Source: Sulfurihydrogenibium sp. YO3AOP1 (GTDB lineage Bacteria > Aquificota > Aquificia > Aquificales > Hydrogenothermaceae). Taken from it: a stretch of DNA of 64,000 nucleotides. Of the stretch, positions 53,213-61,763 are shown one piece after another. The translations under genes and the position numbers were made by a program. The notes under the pieces were generated by a model. The model ran no database searches. It was not told the origin of the DNA and was given only the letters and a program-made list of their open reading frames with translations. Location: positions 1,013,501 through 1,077,500 of the forward strand of contig NC_010730.1 in assembly GCF_000020325.1 (NCBI RefSeq), in the 5' to 3' direction. Position 1 is the stretch's first letter; each line of letters starts with the position of its first letter.

Positions 53213-53558
53213 GTTGAGTGAGTTCCAAGACTTTGAAAATTGGAAAGAAAAGCTCAGAGAAGAGTCTTTAAAATCGGACGTATGCGTTTTGGTAGAAGGA
53301 ATTAACGATTTAAGAAAATTATCAAACTATGGAATACAAAATATAATCGTTCTGAAAGGTCAGAGATTTTATGATGTTGCCGAGGAAATCTTAGAAAAGT
53401 ACAATAAAGTAATAATACTTTTTGATTTAGACAAACATGGGAATAAAATGGTTCAGCAGTTTAAAAAGATTCTTGAAAATGAAGGTATAGAAGTAGATTT
53501 ATCTTTTAGAGAGTTTTTAAAAGGTTTAAATGTTGAAGAAATAGAAAATTTACCGTAA
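53199..53558 (+). CDS. Small Toprim-domain protein
   Basis: 119 residues forming a single Toprim-like fold: the acidic strand VCVLVEGINDLRKL with Glu, and VIILFDLDKHGNKM with the DxD metal site. Similar stand-alone Toprim proteins resemble RNase M5 or primase fragments. It may nick or process nucleic acid, but this is not demonstrated. The start codon is TTG in either of two in-frame choices (53199, overlapping the preceding gene, or 53214), so the N-terminus is uncertain. Confidence 0.68.
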   Translation: MEKSKLSEFQDFENWKEKLREESLKSDVCVLVEGINDLRKLSNYGIQNIIVLKGQRFYDVAEEILEKYNKVIILFDLDKHGNKMVQQFKKILENEGIEVDLSFREFLKGLNVEEIENLP

Positions 53559-53567
53559 ATAATATTG

Positions 53568-53995
53568 AGAGTGGTGCAAAATTTTTGTAAGTTGTAGAAT
53601 GTATATGTAGATATAACTTTACTTTCATCACGTCATCCTGGGACTTTGGTCCGAAGGGTCTCCTCTTTTAAAAAGTGAGAAGTAAAAGGTAAGAAAGGGA
53701 TGAGATTCTTCGCTCGGCCGCAGAATGACAGTATTGACGATTTTTGCCATGCGGCAGCAAAGTGAAGGACTTTCTGTTATGAGTTTTTTGAAAAAGTAAA
53801 GAGTAAAAAACGGAGATTCTATACTATTCTCGGAATGAGCGGGAGTGATGGATAATAAATTAAATAGACGTCTCCCTCCTCTTACATACGGGCAATTCAT
53901 GAATTGCCCAATATCCATCAACCTCTCACTTTCTCACTTTTAACATCCTATGACCGAGTGTAGAATCTTGTAATCTTTTGAATTTCTCATCCAAG
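53568..53995. repeat. Long array of dispersed repeat modules incl. a perfect 20-base palindrome
   Basis: Order: left end GAGTGGTGCAAAATTTTTGTAAG (as at 4141), GTCATCCTGGGACTTTGGTCCGAAGGGTCTC, GAGATTCTTCGCTCGGCCGCAGAATGAC, a degenerate core with GCGGCAGCAAAGTGAAGGA, an inverted GAGATTCTATACTATTCTCGGAATGA, and the palindrome GGGCAATTCATGAATTGCCC (53890-53909). Then CTCTCACTTTCTCACTTTT and a TTGAATTTCTCATCC end. No gene found in this 487-base gap before hisF. Confidence 0.65.
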
Positions 53996-54045
53996 GTATT
54001 TTTTAATATGTTAAAATAACTATTTATTATAATAGGAGTTAAGAG

Positions 54046-54804
54046 TTGTTAGCCAAAAGAATTATACCATGTCTTGATGTTGATAAAGGAAGAGTTGTAA
54101 AAGGTGTTAATTTTGTAAATCTTATAGATGCAGGAGATCCTGTGGAAATAGCATCTGTATATGATAAAGAAGGTGCAGATGAGCTTGTATTTCTTGATAT
54201 AACCGCATCATCTGAAGATAGAAATATAATTTTAGATGTTGTTAAAAAGACAGCGGAAACTGTTTTTATGCCTTTAACCGTTGGTGGCGGTGTTAGGTCG
54301 TTAGAAGATATCAGAAAGCTTCTTGAAAATGGCGCAGATAAAGTTTCTATCAATACAGCAGCTGTAAAAAATCCATCTCTCGTAGAAAATGCAGCAATTA
54401 GATTTGGCTCTTCAACTATTGTAGTGGCGATAGATGCTAAAAAAGTAGGAGAAAACAAATGGGAAGTTTACATTCATGGTGGAAGGACTCCTACAGGAAT
54501 AGATGCGATAGAGTGGGCTAAAGCGGTAGAGAGCCTTGGAGCTGGTGAAATACTTCTTACTTCTATGGACAAAGATGGAACAAAAAGCGGATATGATATA
54601 GAACTTACAAAAGCCGTTTCAGAGGCTGTTAAAATACCTGTTATCGCATCCGGTGGGGCCGGCAACGTTCAGCATTTTTATGAAGCATTTGAATATGGAA
54701 AGGCCGATGCATGTCTTGCTGCATCTTTATTTCATTTTAAAGAAATAGAGATTTCTGAGCTTAAAAACTATCTAAAAAACAAAGGTATAAATGTGAGGTT
54801 GTAA
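54046..54804 (+). CDS. hisF: Imidazole glycerol phosphate synthase subunit HisF
   Basis: Cyclase subunit of histidine synthesis. The barrel motifs [15 protein letters not shown] (catalytic Asp11), [28 protein letters not shown] (second Asp near 130) and IASGGAG are all present. 252 residues. TTG start preceded by AGGAG. No hisH nearby. The stop is one base before the cimA start, which links it to citramalate synthase. Confidence 0.96.
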   Translation: MLAKRIIPCLDVDKGRVVKGVNFVNLIDAGDPVEIASVYDKEGADELVFLDITASSEDRNIILDVVKKTAETVFMPLTVGGGVRSLEDIRKLLENGADKVSINTAAVKNPSLVENAAIRFGSSTIVVAIDAKKVGENKWEVYIHGGRTPTGIDAIEWAKAVESLGAGEILLTSMDKDGTKSGYDIELTKAVSEAVKIPVIASGGAGNVQHFYEAFEYGKADACLAASLFHFKEIEISELKNYLKNKGINVRL

Positions 54805-54805
54805 A

Positions 54806-56389
54806 ATGGAAAAGAAAGTTTTAATATACGATACAACGCTGCGAGATGGGACCCAAGCTGAAGGTGTTAGTGTTTCTGTTGAAGATAAATTAAGAATAGC
54901 AGAAAAACTTGCAGATTTTGGTGTTCATTATATAGAAGGCGGATGGCCAGGCTCTAATCCAAAAGATATGGCATTTTTTAAAGAGGCAAAGAAGCTAAAT
55001 CTTAAAAACACAAAGCTAACAGCATTTGGTTCTACAAGAAGAACAAACTTAAAGGTCGAAGATGATCCGCAGATTCAAGACCTGATAAAGGCAGAAACAC
55101 CTGCTATTACAATTTTTGGAAAATCATGGGATCTACATGTTACTGAAGCACTTAAAACAACCTTAGAAAAAAATCTTGAAATGATTTACGATTCTATTGT
55201 CTATTTAAAAAAATACACTAACGAAGTAATATTTGATGCTGAACACTTTTTTGATGGATTTAAAGAAAATCCTGAGTATGCAATTAAAGTTTTAAAAACA
55301 GCACAAGAAGCAGGAGCAGATTATTTAATACTTTGTGATACAAACGGTGGAAGCCTTCCAACAGATATAGAAAAAGCTTTTAAAGTCGTAAAGGATGCCG
55401 GAATCACTGCAAAACTTGGAATTCATGCTCATAATGACTCAGACACAGCTGTTTGGAACTCTATAGTTGCAGTCTTAAATGGAGCTATTCAAATTCATGG
55501 AACTATAAACGGTATTGGTGAAAGATGCGGAAATGCAAACCTTTGTTCTATCATACCAAACCTTATGTTAAAACTTGGATATGAGGCAATACCAAGAGAA
55601 AATCTTAGAAGATTAAAAGAAATTTCAAACTTTGTTTCTGATATTGTAAACATGCCTGTCCCTAAGAATATGCCGTATGTAGGAGATAGTGCGTTTGCTC
55701 ACAAAGGCGGTGTCCATGCATCAGCTGTTCTTAAAAATCCAAGAAGTTATGAGCATATTTTACCGGAAGAAGTTGGAAACAGAAGAAAAGTTCTTGTTTC
55801 AGACTTGGCAGGTAAGAGCAACATTATTTATAAAGCAAGAGAAATAGGTATAGAAATAGATGAAAAAGATGAAAGATTAGCTTCTCTTGTTCAAGAAATA
55901 AAAGAGCTTGAGAATCAAGGATATCATTTTGAGGCAGCAGAAGCATCCTTAGAATTACTTATAAGAAAACATCTTGGAACGCTACCAAAGTATTTCGACC
56001 TTGATGCTTATAGAGTTTTAATAGCACGCAGATATACAGACAAAACACCTATATCCGAAGCTACTGTAAGAATAAAAATAGAAAATCATTATGAGCATAC
56101 GGCATCTCTTGGACATGGACCGGTTAACGCACTTGATAATGCTTTAAAAAAAGCTTTAATATCTAAGTATCCATCTTTAGCAGAGGTTGAGCTTATAGAC
56201 TACAAAGTTAGGATCGTGAATGAAAGTGGTGGAACAGCAGCAAAAATAAGAGTGTTGATCGAAAGTAGAGATAAAACAAAAAAATGGGGTACTGTTGGAG
56301 TTTCGGATAACATTATAGAAGCATCTTGGCAGGCTGTTGTAGATAGCTTTATTTATAAATTGGTCAGGGATAACATACAACCAGCATGA
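54806..56389 (+). CDS. cimA: (R)-citramalate synthase
   Basis: HMGL-like domain enzyme condensing pyruvate and acetyl-CoA for isoleucine synthesis. [36 protein letters not shown] and [16 protein letters not shown] contain the metal and catalytic residues. The C-terminal 140 residues are the LeuA-type allosteric domain (feedback by isoleucine in the family). 527 residues, as usual for the CimA type (TIGR00977 group). It starts one base after hisF. A 170-base gap separates it from the second Rpn gene. Confidence 0.95.
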   Translation: MEKKVLIYDTTLRDGTQAEGVSVSVEDKLRIAEKLADFGVHYIEGGWPGSNPKDMAFFKEAKKLNLKNTKLTAFGSTRRTNLKVEDDPQIQDLIKAETPAITIFGKSWDLHVTEALKTTLEKNLEMIYDSIVYLKKYTNEVIFDAEHFFDGFKENPEYAIKVLKTAQEAGADYLILCDTNGGSLPTDIEKAFKVVKDAGITAKLGIHAHNDSDTAVWNSIVAVLNGAIQIHGTINGIGERCGNANLCSIIPNLMLKLGYEAIPRENLRRLKEISNFVSDIVNMPVPKNMPYVGDSAFAHKGGVHASAVLKNPRSYEHILPEEVGNRRKVLVSDLAGKSNIIYKAREIGIEIDEKDERLASLVQEIKELENQGYHFEAAEASLELLIRKHLGTLPKYFDLDAYRVLIARRYTDKTPISEATVRIKIENHYEHTASLGHGPVNALDNALKKALISKYPSLAEVELIDYKVRIVNESGGTAAKIRVLIESRDKTKKWGTVGVSDNIIEASWQAVVDSFIYKLVRDNIQPA

Positions 56390-56558
56390 AAAAGTAAAAT
56401 GAGAGATTTTTAGTTTTCGTGATGAGATTTGTTTTAATTTTTTCATTTCTAAAGGTATTAAAATTGGAGGCTTAGGCAAAACATATAAGGCATTGGGCTT
56501 GTTAATTTTTGTGTAAAAGAATGAAAAACTCAAAACGACAAACAGGATAGGAGTTAGA

Positions 56559-57497
56559 GTGAAAAACAAAGAAAGTATACAACCTCACAATTGGTTTTTT
56601 AAGCAAGTATTCTCAAACTCAAAAAACGTCCAAGACTTTCTTAGTATATTCTTATCTGACCTATCTCAAAAAATACAGCTAAGCTCCTTAGAGTTAGTGC
56701 CATCAGAAAAATTCTCAAACAATCAAAAAAAACATTTTCTTGACCTGCTTTACAAATGTAAACTAAACGACAAAGAAGCATATATAAGATTAATATTTGA
56801 ACATAAATCATACGTAGACAAAAAACTACCACTTCAACTTATGCAGTACAACGCCGTTATTTGGGAAGAAGCATTAAAAGAAAAAGATTACTATCCACCA
56901 ATCATAAACATAGTCTTTTATCATGGACAGGCAAAATGGAACTTTCCGACAACCATTCCAGATATAGAAGATGAAGAGTTAGACAAATACATCCAAAAAC
57001 TCAACTATATCCTCATAGACCTAAACGAAATAGAAGATGAAAATCTAAAAAGGTACTTAAAGAAAAATGTTGATTTAATCATGGAAATGTTGATAATGAA
57101 GCACATTCACGATAGGTTAGAAAGGATAAAAACTTTACTCAAAGATGTAATAGATGAATGTTCAGAAGATTGTTTTGTTATAATTCTTAATTATCTTGTA
57201 TTAGTAAAAAAAGATTATGAAAAAGTCAAAGAAGTTTTTAAAGAGATAATAGGAGGTGAAGAAAAAATGATGTTATTCACTGATAAATTAAAAATGGAAG
57301 GAAAAATGGAAGGAAAGATAGAAATTTTAAGAGAGAATATAATAGATTTGATAGATGTAAAGTTTGGAGTAGTTGATAAATCTATAACAGAAAAAGTTAA
57401 TCAAATAGATAATATAGAAACTCTAAAGCAAATTTTAAGAATAGTTGGAAAAAGTCAAAGCTTGGATGAAGTAGGAGAAAAGCTAAATAGTTTATAA
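56559..57497 (+). CDS. Rpn-family PD-(D/E)XK nuclease, second copy
   Basis: The paralogue of the gene at 21706-22629, with the same QPHNWFFKQVFSN start and catalytic Asp62, Glu81-x-Lys83 (FEHKS). The C-terminal GKMEGKIE repeat is shorter than in the other copy. It starts with GTG after GGAGTTAGA and stands alone between cimA and an RNA methyltransferase gene. In-frame AGGAGGTGA and Met-Met at codons 237-238 would allow a 76-residue second product. Known family members cut DNA, raise recombination and act against phage. Confidence 0.88.
   Translation: MKNKESIQPHNWFFKQVFSNSKNVQDFLSIFLSDLSQKIQLSSLELVPSEKFSNNQKKHFLDLLYKCKLNDKEAYIRLIFEHKSYVDKKLPLQLMQYNAVIWEEALKEKDYYPPIINIVFYHGQAKWNFPTTIPDIEDEELDKYIQKLNYILIDLNEIEDENLKRYLKKNVDLIMEMLIMKHIHDRLERIKTLLKDVIDECSEDCFVIILNYLVLVKKDYEKVKEVFKEIIGGEEKMMLFTDKLKMEGKMEGKIEILRENIIDLIDVKFGVVDKSITEKVNQIDNIETLKQILRIVGKSQSLDEVGEKLNSL
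57267..57497 (+). CDS. Possible intragenic small protein, C-terminal part of the second Rpn gene
   Basis: AGGAGGTGA at 57251-57259 lies seven bases before two consecutive in-frame ATG codons, giving a 76-residue helical product. It has the same layout as in the other Rpn gene. It would correspond to the short antitoxin-like form known from E. coli rpn genes. The codons for Gly-Gly-Glu themselves create the string, so coincidence is possible. Confidence 0.48.
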   Translation: MMLFTDKLKMEGKMEGKIEILRENIIDLIDVKFGVVDKSITEKVNQIDNIETLKQILRIVGKSQSLDEVGEKLNSL

Positions 57498-57559
57498 ATG
57501 ATTAGAATTGAAAAGTCAAAAATAGCTCAAAGCAATATGAAAAATAAATGGAGGACAAA

Positions 57560-58132
57560 TTGACAAACGATAATGTTTACATTTCTGTTGTTCATTATCC
57601 GGCAAAGAATAAAGAAGGAAGATGGATATGTACATCTTTTACAACATTAGACTTTCATGATGTAGCAAGACCCGCAAGAACATATGAACTCCAAGCATAT
57701 TACATAGTCCAACCATTAGAAGCTCAGCAGTTTATCATCAAAGAACAGCTTAAATACTGGACAGAAGGATTTGGCTCTGAATTTAATCCAAAAAGGTCTA
57801 TGGCTGGTAGTATGGTAAGAGTTGTCTCATCTATTACACAGATGCTTGAAGAAATAAAAAAAGAAAAAGGAAAATATCCAAAGTTAATAGCTACATCAGC
57901 AAAAAAATATCCACAAACTGTAAGTTATGGTGAGATGAGAGAAATTTTAAAAAATAAAGATGAAATATTTTTAATACTTCTTGGCACAGGTTGGGGAATG
58001 CCTGAGGAGTTAGTTTCAAGCTGTGATTATGTATTAGAACCTATTTTAGGTCCGGGAGATTATAATCATCTTTCTGTAAGAAACGCCGCCGCAATAATAT
58101 TAGATAGATTATTTTCAATAAATAGATGCTAA
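57560..58132 (+). CDS. SPOUT-like RNA methyltransferase (Methyltrn_RNA_4 type)
   Basis: Matches the SPOUT domain that is stand-alone or fused to TrmD in some thermophiles: VYISVVHYPAKNKEG and TTLDFHDVARPARTY near the start, then the knot region LILLGTGWGMPEELV, ILGPGDYNHLSVRNAAAIILDRL. Probably methylates tRNA or rRNA using SAM; the target is unknown. The start was taken at TTG five bases after GGAGG; the ATG at 57548 overlaps that site. mraY follows nine bases after the stop. Confidence 0.78.
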   Translation: MTNDNVYISVVHYPAKNKEGRWICTSFTTLDFHDVARPARTYELQAYYIVQPLEAQQFIIKEQLKYWTEGFGSEFNPKRSMAGSMVRVVSSITQMLEEIKKEKGKYPKLIATSAKKYPQTVSYGEMREILKNKDEIFLILLGTGWGMPEELVSSCDYVLEPILGPGDYNHLSVRNAAAIILDRLFSINRC

Positions 58133-58141
58133 GGAGAGGTC

Positions 58142-59209
58142 ATGTTTTATCATTTATTTTATGAACACTTTGATATTAATCTGTTTAAATACATAACATT
58201 TAGAGGTTTTTATGCGTTAATTACTGCATTTTTTATTTCATTGCTCATTGGTCCTTATGTAATTAATAAATTAAAAATTTTTCAAAATAAGCAAGGTGGT
58301 TATGTAAGAGAAGATACGCCAGACTGGCATCAGATGAAAAAGCACACACCAACAATGGGCGGTGTGATGATTTTGATTGTTGTAAGTTTAACATCTTTAT
58401 TATGGTGTAGATTGGATAATCTATATGTATGGCTTTTAATCTTAACATTTTTATCATTTGGACTGATTGGATTTATCGATGATTATAAAAAGATAAAAGA
58501 CAAAAAAGGACTATCTTCAAAAGCCAAGTTTTTCATGCAACTTTCGGCGGCTTCTATTGTAGCTTTTATTCTTTATACTTATCCAAAATTTAATACAATT
58601 TTATATGTTCCATTTTTTAAGAATTTATCTATTGATTTAGGAGTGTTTTATCTATTTTGGATGATTTTTATAATCGTTGGAACGTCCAACGCGGTAAATT
58701 TAACAGATGGTCTTGATGGCTTGGCAATAGGTCCTTCTTTGATATCTGTTGCAACGTTTTCAATCTTTGCATACATAACCGGTAACGCGGTTTTATCAAA
58801 ATATTTGTTTATACCTTACATAGATGGTAGTGGAGAGATAACGGTTTTCTTAATGGCTTTGTTGGGCGGTGGTCTTGGTTTTCTGTGGTTTAATTCTTTT
58901 CCGGCTGAAATGTTTATGGGAGATGGTGGGTCATTATCAATTGGAGCAGTTTTAGGATTAGCATCTATAATTACAAAACAAGAACTAATTCTTGCAGTCG
59001 TAGGAGGTATCTTTGTAATAGAAACTTTATCGGTAATTACACAGGTAGCATATTTTAGATTAACAGGTGGTAAAAGACTGTTTAAAATGGCTCCAATTCA
59101 TCATCATTTTGAATTGGCAGGACTTCCAGAACCAAAAATAGTTGTTAGAGTATGGATAATTTCTTTACTATTATCAATTATAGCACTATCAACACTAAAG
59201 ATAAGATAG
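58142..59209 (+). CDS. mraY: Phospho-N-acetylmuramoyl-pentapeptide-transferase
   Basis: Integral membrane enzyme making lipid I from UDP-MurNAc-pentapeptide and undecaprenyl phosphate. Ten membrane segments with the family motifs HTPTMGG, GFIDDYKK, NLTDGLDGLAIG, FMGDGGSLSIG and the histidine loop APIHHHFEL. 355 residues, typical. GGAGAGG lies upstream. Unusually, it is not inside a large mur/fts cluster here; the neighbours are an RNA methyltransferase and, convergently, a Lon-like protease. Confidence 0.97.
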   Translation: MFYHLFYEHFDINLFKYITFRGFYALITAFFISLLIGPYVINKLKIFQNKQGGYVREDTPDWHQMKKHTPTMGGVMILIVVSLTSLLWCRLDNLYVWLLILTFLSFGLIGFIDDYKKIKDKKGLSSKAKFFMQLSAASIVAFILYTYPKFNTILYVPFFKNLSIDLGVFYLFWMIFIIVGTSNAVNLTDGLDGLAIGPSLISVATFSIFAYITGNAVLSKYLFIPYIDGSGEITVFLMALLGGGLGFLWFNSFPAEMFMGDGGSLSIGAVLGLASIITKQELILAVVGGIFVIETLSVITQVAYFRLTGGKRLFKMAPIHHHFELAGLPEPKIVVRVWIISLLLSIIALSTLKIR

Positions 59210-59435
59210 GTTAGATTTGTGAGTAAGCGGGATAGAAACAGTGCTTTAACTTAATTTACAAATACCTATCTTGGGTTTAAAATTACCACGTGAGAAGTGT
59301 TAGTTTTATATATTACTTAAAACTCTCAGTTCTTTGTCATAAAGCGGGGTAGCAAAAAATCCAAAATCTCGATTTATTAAAATCTTTTCAAGTTATCATA
59401 ACCTATGCTTTTGTATACAACAGATAATTTAAAAT

Positions 59436-61763
59436 CTATTTTTTTAATCCTTTAATAGAATTTTTATAAAAATCTTCAAGTCTTACCTTTACTTCTCTAT
59501 GAAATTCCAATGGGTCCATACCTGTCAAAATATAAATTGCTTCATCTACATTATCAACTAAGTATATATGGAAAAGATTTTTTTCTATTGCTTCAATTAC
59601 TTCTTCGTCTAAAATAATATTGTCATAATTTCTTTTTGGTACAATTACTCCGTGAGATCCATTTAAGCCTTTTATCTTGCAAATTTTGAAAAATCCACTT
59701 ACCTTTTCCTTAATTCCACCTACTGGCTGAACGTTTCCATGCTGGTCAACAGAACCTGTTATTGCAATACTTTGCTTCACTGGAATTTGTCCTATTTCTG
59801 ATAAAACAGCTATAAGCTCAGCTAAGGATGCGCTATCCCCTTCAACTTCTCCATAAGACTGCTCAAAGGTTATACTACAAGACAAAGATAATGGAAAATC
59901 TGTTCCATATTTTCTCCCGAGATATCCAGAAATAATTAAAACGCCTTTATCATGAAATGGTCCGCTTAGTTCTACTTCTCTTTCTATATTTATAATTCCT
60001 TTTTCTCCAATATAAGCCGAAGCGGTAATTCTGCTTGGTTTTCCAAAAGAATACTCTCCTACCTCATATACAGATAACCCATTTACTTGACCAATTCTGC
60101 CACCTTCTATTTCAACTATTATTTTCCCTTCATCTATAAGCTCTGTAATTTTTTCATCTATTAAGTTTTCTCTAAATATTTGTTCATTGATAACTTCCTT
60201 TATTTCTCTCTTTGTTATCAAGTCACTATTTGCCTTTATTTCAGCCTCTCTAAGAACATCTGTCAGATAGCTAAAATTAAGATAGATTTTATTCTTATTT
60301 TCAGATAGTTCGACCATATATCTAAACAATTCTTCCAAACCATCGGAAGATACATCTTTAAGATTTTCCGATTCAATTATATTTTTTACCAAAATTGGAA
60401 AATTATTTATTACATCTTGATTTATTTTAGCAATATTATTAAACTCTGCTTTGACTTTAAAGATTTTTTTAAAATCATTGTCAAACTCAGAAAGTAAATT
60501 GTATGTATATTCATCTCCAATAAGTATAACCTTTACAATACCCGGAACTGGACTTGGTGTTAATCCTACCGATAATGAGAAAATTCCTAAAATATCCGTT
60601 CCATTAATATAAATTTCTTTATTGACAATTGATTTTTTTAATAATTCCCAAAGCAAAATATCTTTAAGTAAATCTTTTATATATAAAACTAAAAACCCGC
60701 CTCTTGCTTTATGAAAGCTTCCCGCAAAAATGTTAGTGTGGCTTGTAAATAATATCCCCATTTCAGCTTCAAAATTTATTCCACCAAATAGATTTTTAAA
60801 ACTTGGATTGGTTTCAAATATAACCGGAGCATGATTAAGATTAGAGTTATCAACAAATATGTTTATTTTAAATTTCTTTATCCCCTGCTCCAAACTTCTA
60901 TAAAATAATGAGTTTTTTTCAGCAAATCTAAGCTCAATGAAAAGGTCTATATTAATTAAAACATTCTCTTTATGATATCTTAAAAACTCTAATATTTCTT
61001 TATGCTCTTTAAATTCTTTTTCATGCTTATAGTACAAGCTATCAAGTTTAAATTTTGAAATCTTTAATTTTAAATCCTTTAACACACCATCAAGATATTC
61101 ATCAATTTCCCTTAATTGTTGAACATAATCTAAGAATTTATCATCAAATTTATTAAGATTTTCTTGATATTCCTTATATTGCTTGTCAGTCAATATATTT
61201 AAATTTGTAATGATTTTTCCATTTATAATAGGAACTAATTCTATTCCGTAAGATGTAAATAAAACTCCAAGATTATGCTTATTAGCGTCAGTTTTAAGTT
61301 TTTCTAAGATTTTTTCTCTTTTTTCTTCTGCATCTTTGATTAGTTTTAATTTTTCTTCTTCATACTCTTTGCTTTCAAAGACTTTATAAACTTCTTTCTT
61401 AAGCTTTTCAATTATTTCATTGATGCTTGATTCTAATTTTTTACCCAGACCAGATTTTACTATCAAAACTCTTGGTTTGTAAGGGTCTTCAAAGTTATGA
61501 TAATAGATAATGTCTTCAGGAACAGGAAGGTTTTTTGAATGTTCTTCAAGCTTCATTTTTGTGTAAGTTGTTCTTCCTATGCCATCTTCTCCTGAGACAT
61601 AAATGTTGTATCCCTCTTTATTTACTTTAAGTCCGGTTTCAAATGCTTTTTCTACTCTCTCTTGTGAGAAAAATATCGGTTTTGGGCTATATTCTTTTGT
61701 TGATTTATCAAATTTTATATTTATTATTAGGTCTTCAGCCTTTACTTTTGTTATGTTCATCAT
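59436..61763 (-). CDS. Lon-family protease with degenerate ATPase site (LonB/LonC-like)
   Basis: Residues 1-560 form an AAA_32-type region with a long coiled coil (about 100-250), and the C-terminal 200 residues are a Lon protease domain. The protease dyad is intact: GDSASLAEL gives Ser644 and GGIKEKV gives the Lys near 685-687. The P-loop reads GEDGIGRTT, with Arg in place of the Lys, and the Walker B stretch reads GGFLVLYIKDL, without the usual Asp-Glu. This resembles the ATP-independent LonC group. No membrane segments were seen. Its start overlaps the histidine kinase stop by four bases. Confidence 0.83.
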   Translation of the reverse strand: MMNITKVKAEDLIINIKFDKSTKEYSPKPIFFSQERVEKAFETGLKVNKEGYNIYVSGEDGIGRTTYTKMKLEEHSKNLPVPEDIIYYHNFEDPYKPRVLIVKSGLGKKLESSINEIIEKLKKEVYKVFESKEYEEEKLKLIKDAEEKREKILEKLKTDANKHNLGVLFTSYGIELVPIINGKIITNLNILTDKQYKEYQENLNKFDDKFLDYVQQLREIDEYLDGVLKDLKLKISKFKLDSLYYKHEKEFKEHKEILEFLRYHKENVLINIDLFIELRFAEKNSLFYRSLEQGIKKFKINIFVDNSNLNHAPVIFETNPSFKNLFGGINFEAEMGILFTSHTNIFAGSFHKARGGFLVLYIKDLLKDILLWELLKKSIVNKEIYINGTDILGIFSLSVGLTPSPVPGIVKVILIGDEYTYNLLSEFDNDFKKIFKVKAEFNNIAKINQDVINNFPILVKNIIESENLKDVSSDGLEELFRYMVELSENKNKIYLNFSYLTDVLREAEIKANSDLITKREIKEVINEQIFRENLIDEKITELIDEGKIIVEIEGGRIGQVNGLSVYEVGEYSFGKPSRITASAYIGEKGIINIEREVELSGPFHDKGVLIISGYLGRKYGTDFPLSLSCSITFEQSYGEVEGDSASLAELIAVLSEIGQIPVKQSIAITGSVDQHGNVQPVGGIKEKVSGFFKICKIKGLNGSHGVIVPKRNYDNIILDEEVIEAIEKNLFHIYLVDNVDEAIYILTGMDPLEFHREVKVRLEDFYKNSIKGLKK

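Noticed and set aside
53628-53921. Open frames inside repeat-filled gaps (also 16571-16753, 43348-43671, 45848-46072)
   Set aside because: They translate the dispersed repeats (recurrent words such as CHPEDL/SFQDD-type or LRPSEES), lack ribosome sites and have no conserved content; treated as non-coding.
54039-54458. Long antisense frame opposite hisF
   Set aside because: It is the shadow of a strongly conserved hisF frame; composition is Ser/Thr-rich as expected from the reversed codons, with no ribosome site.
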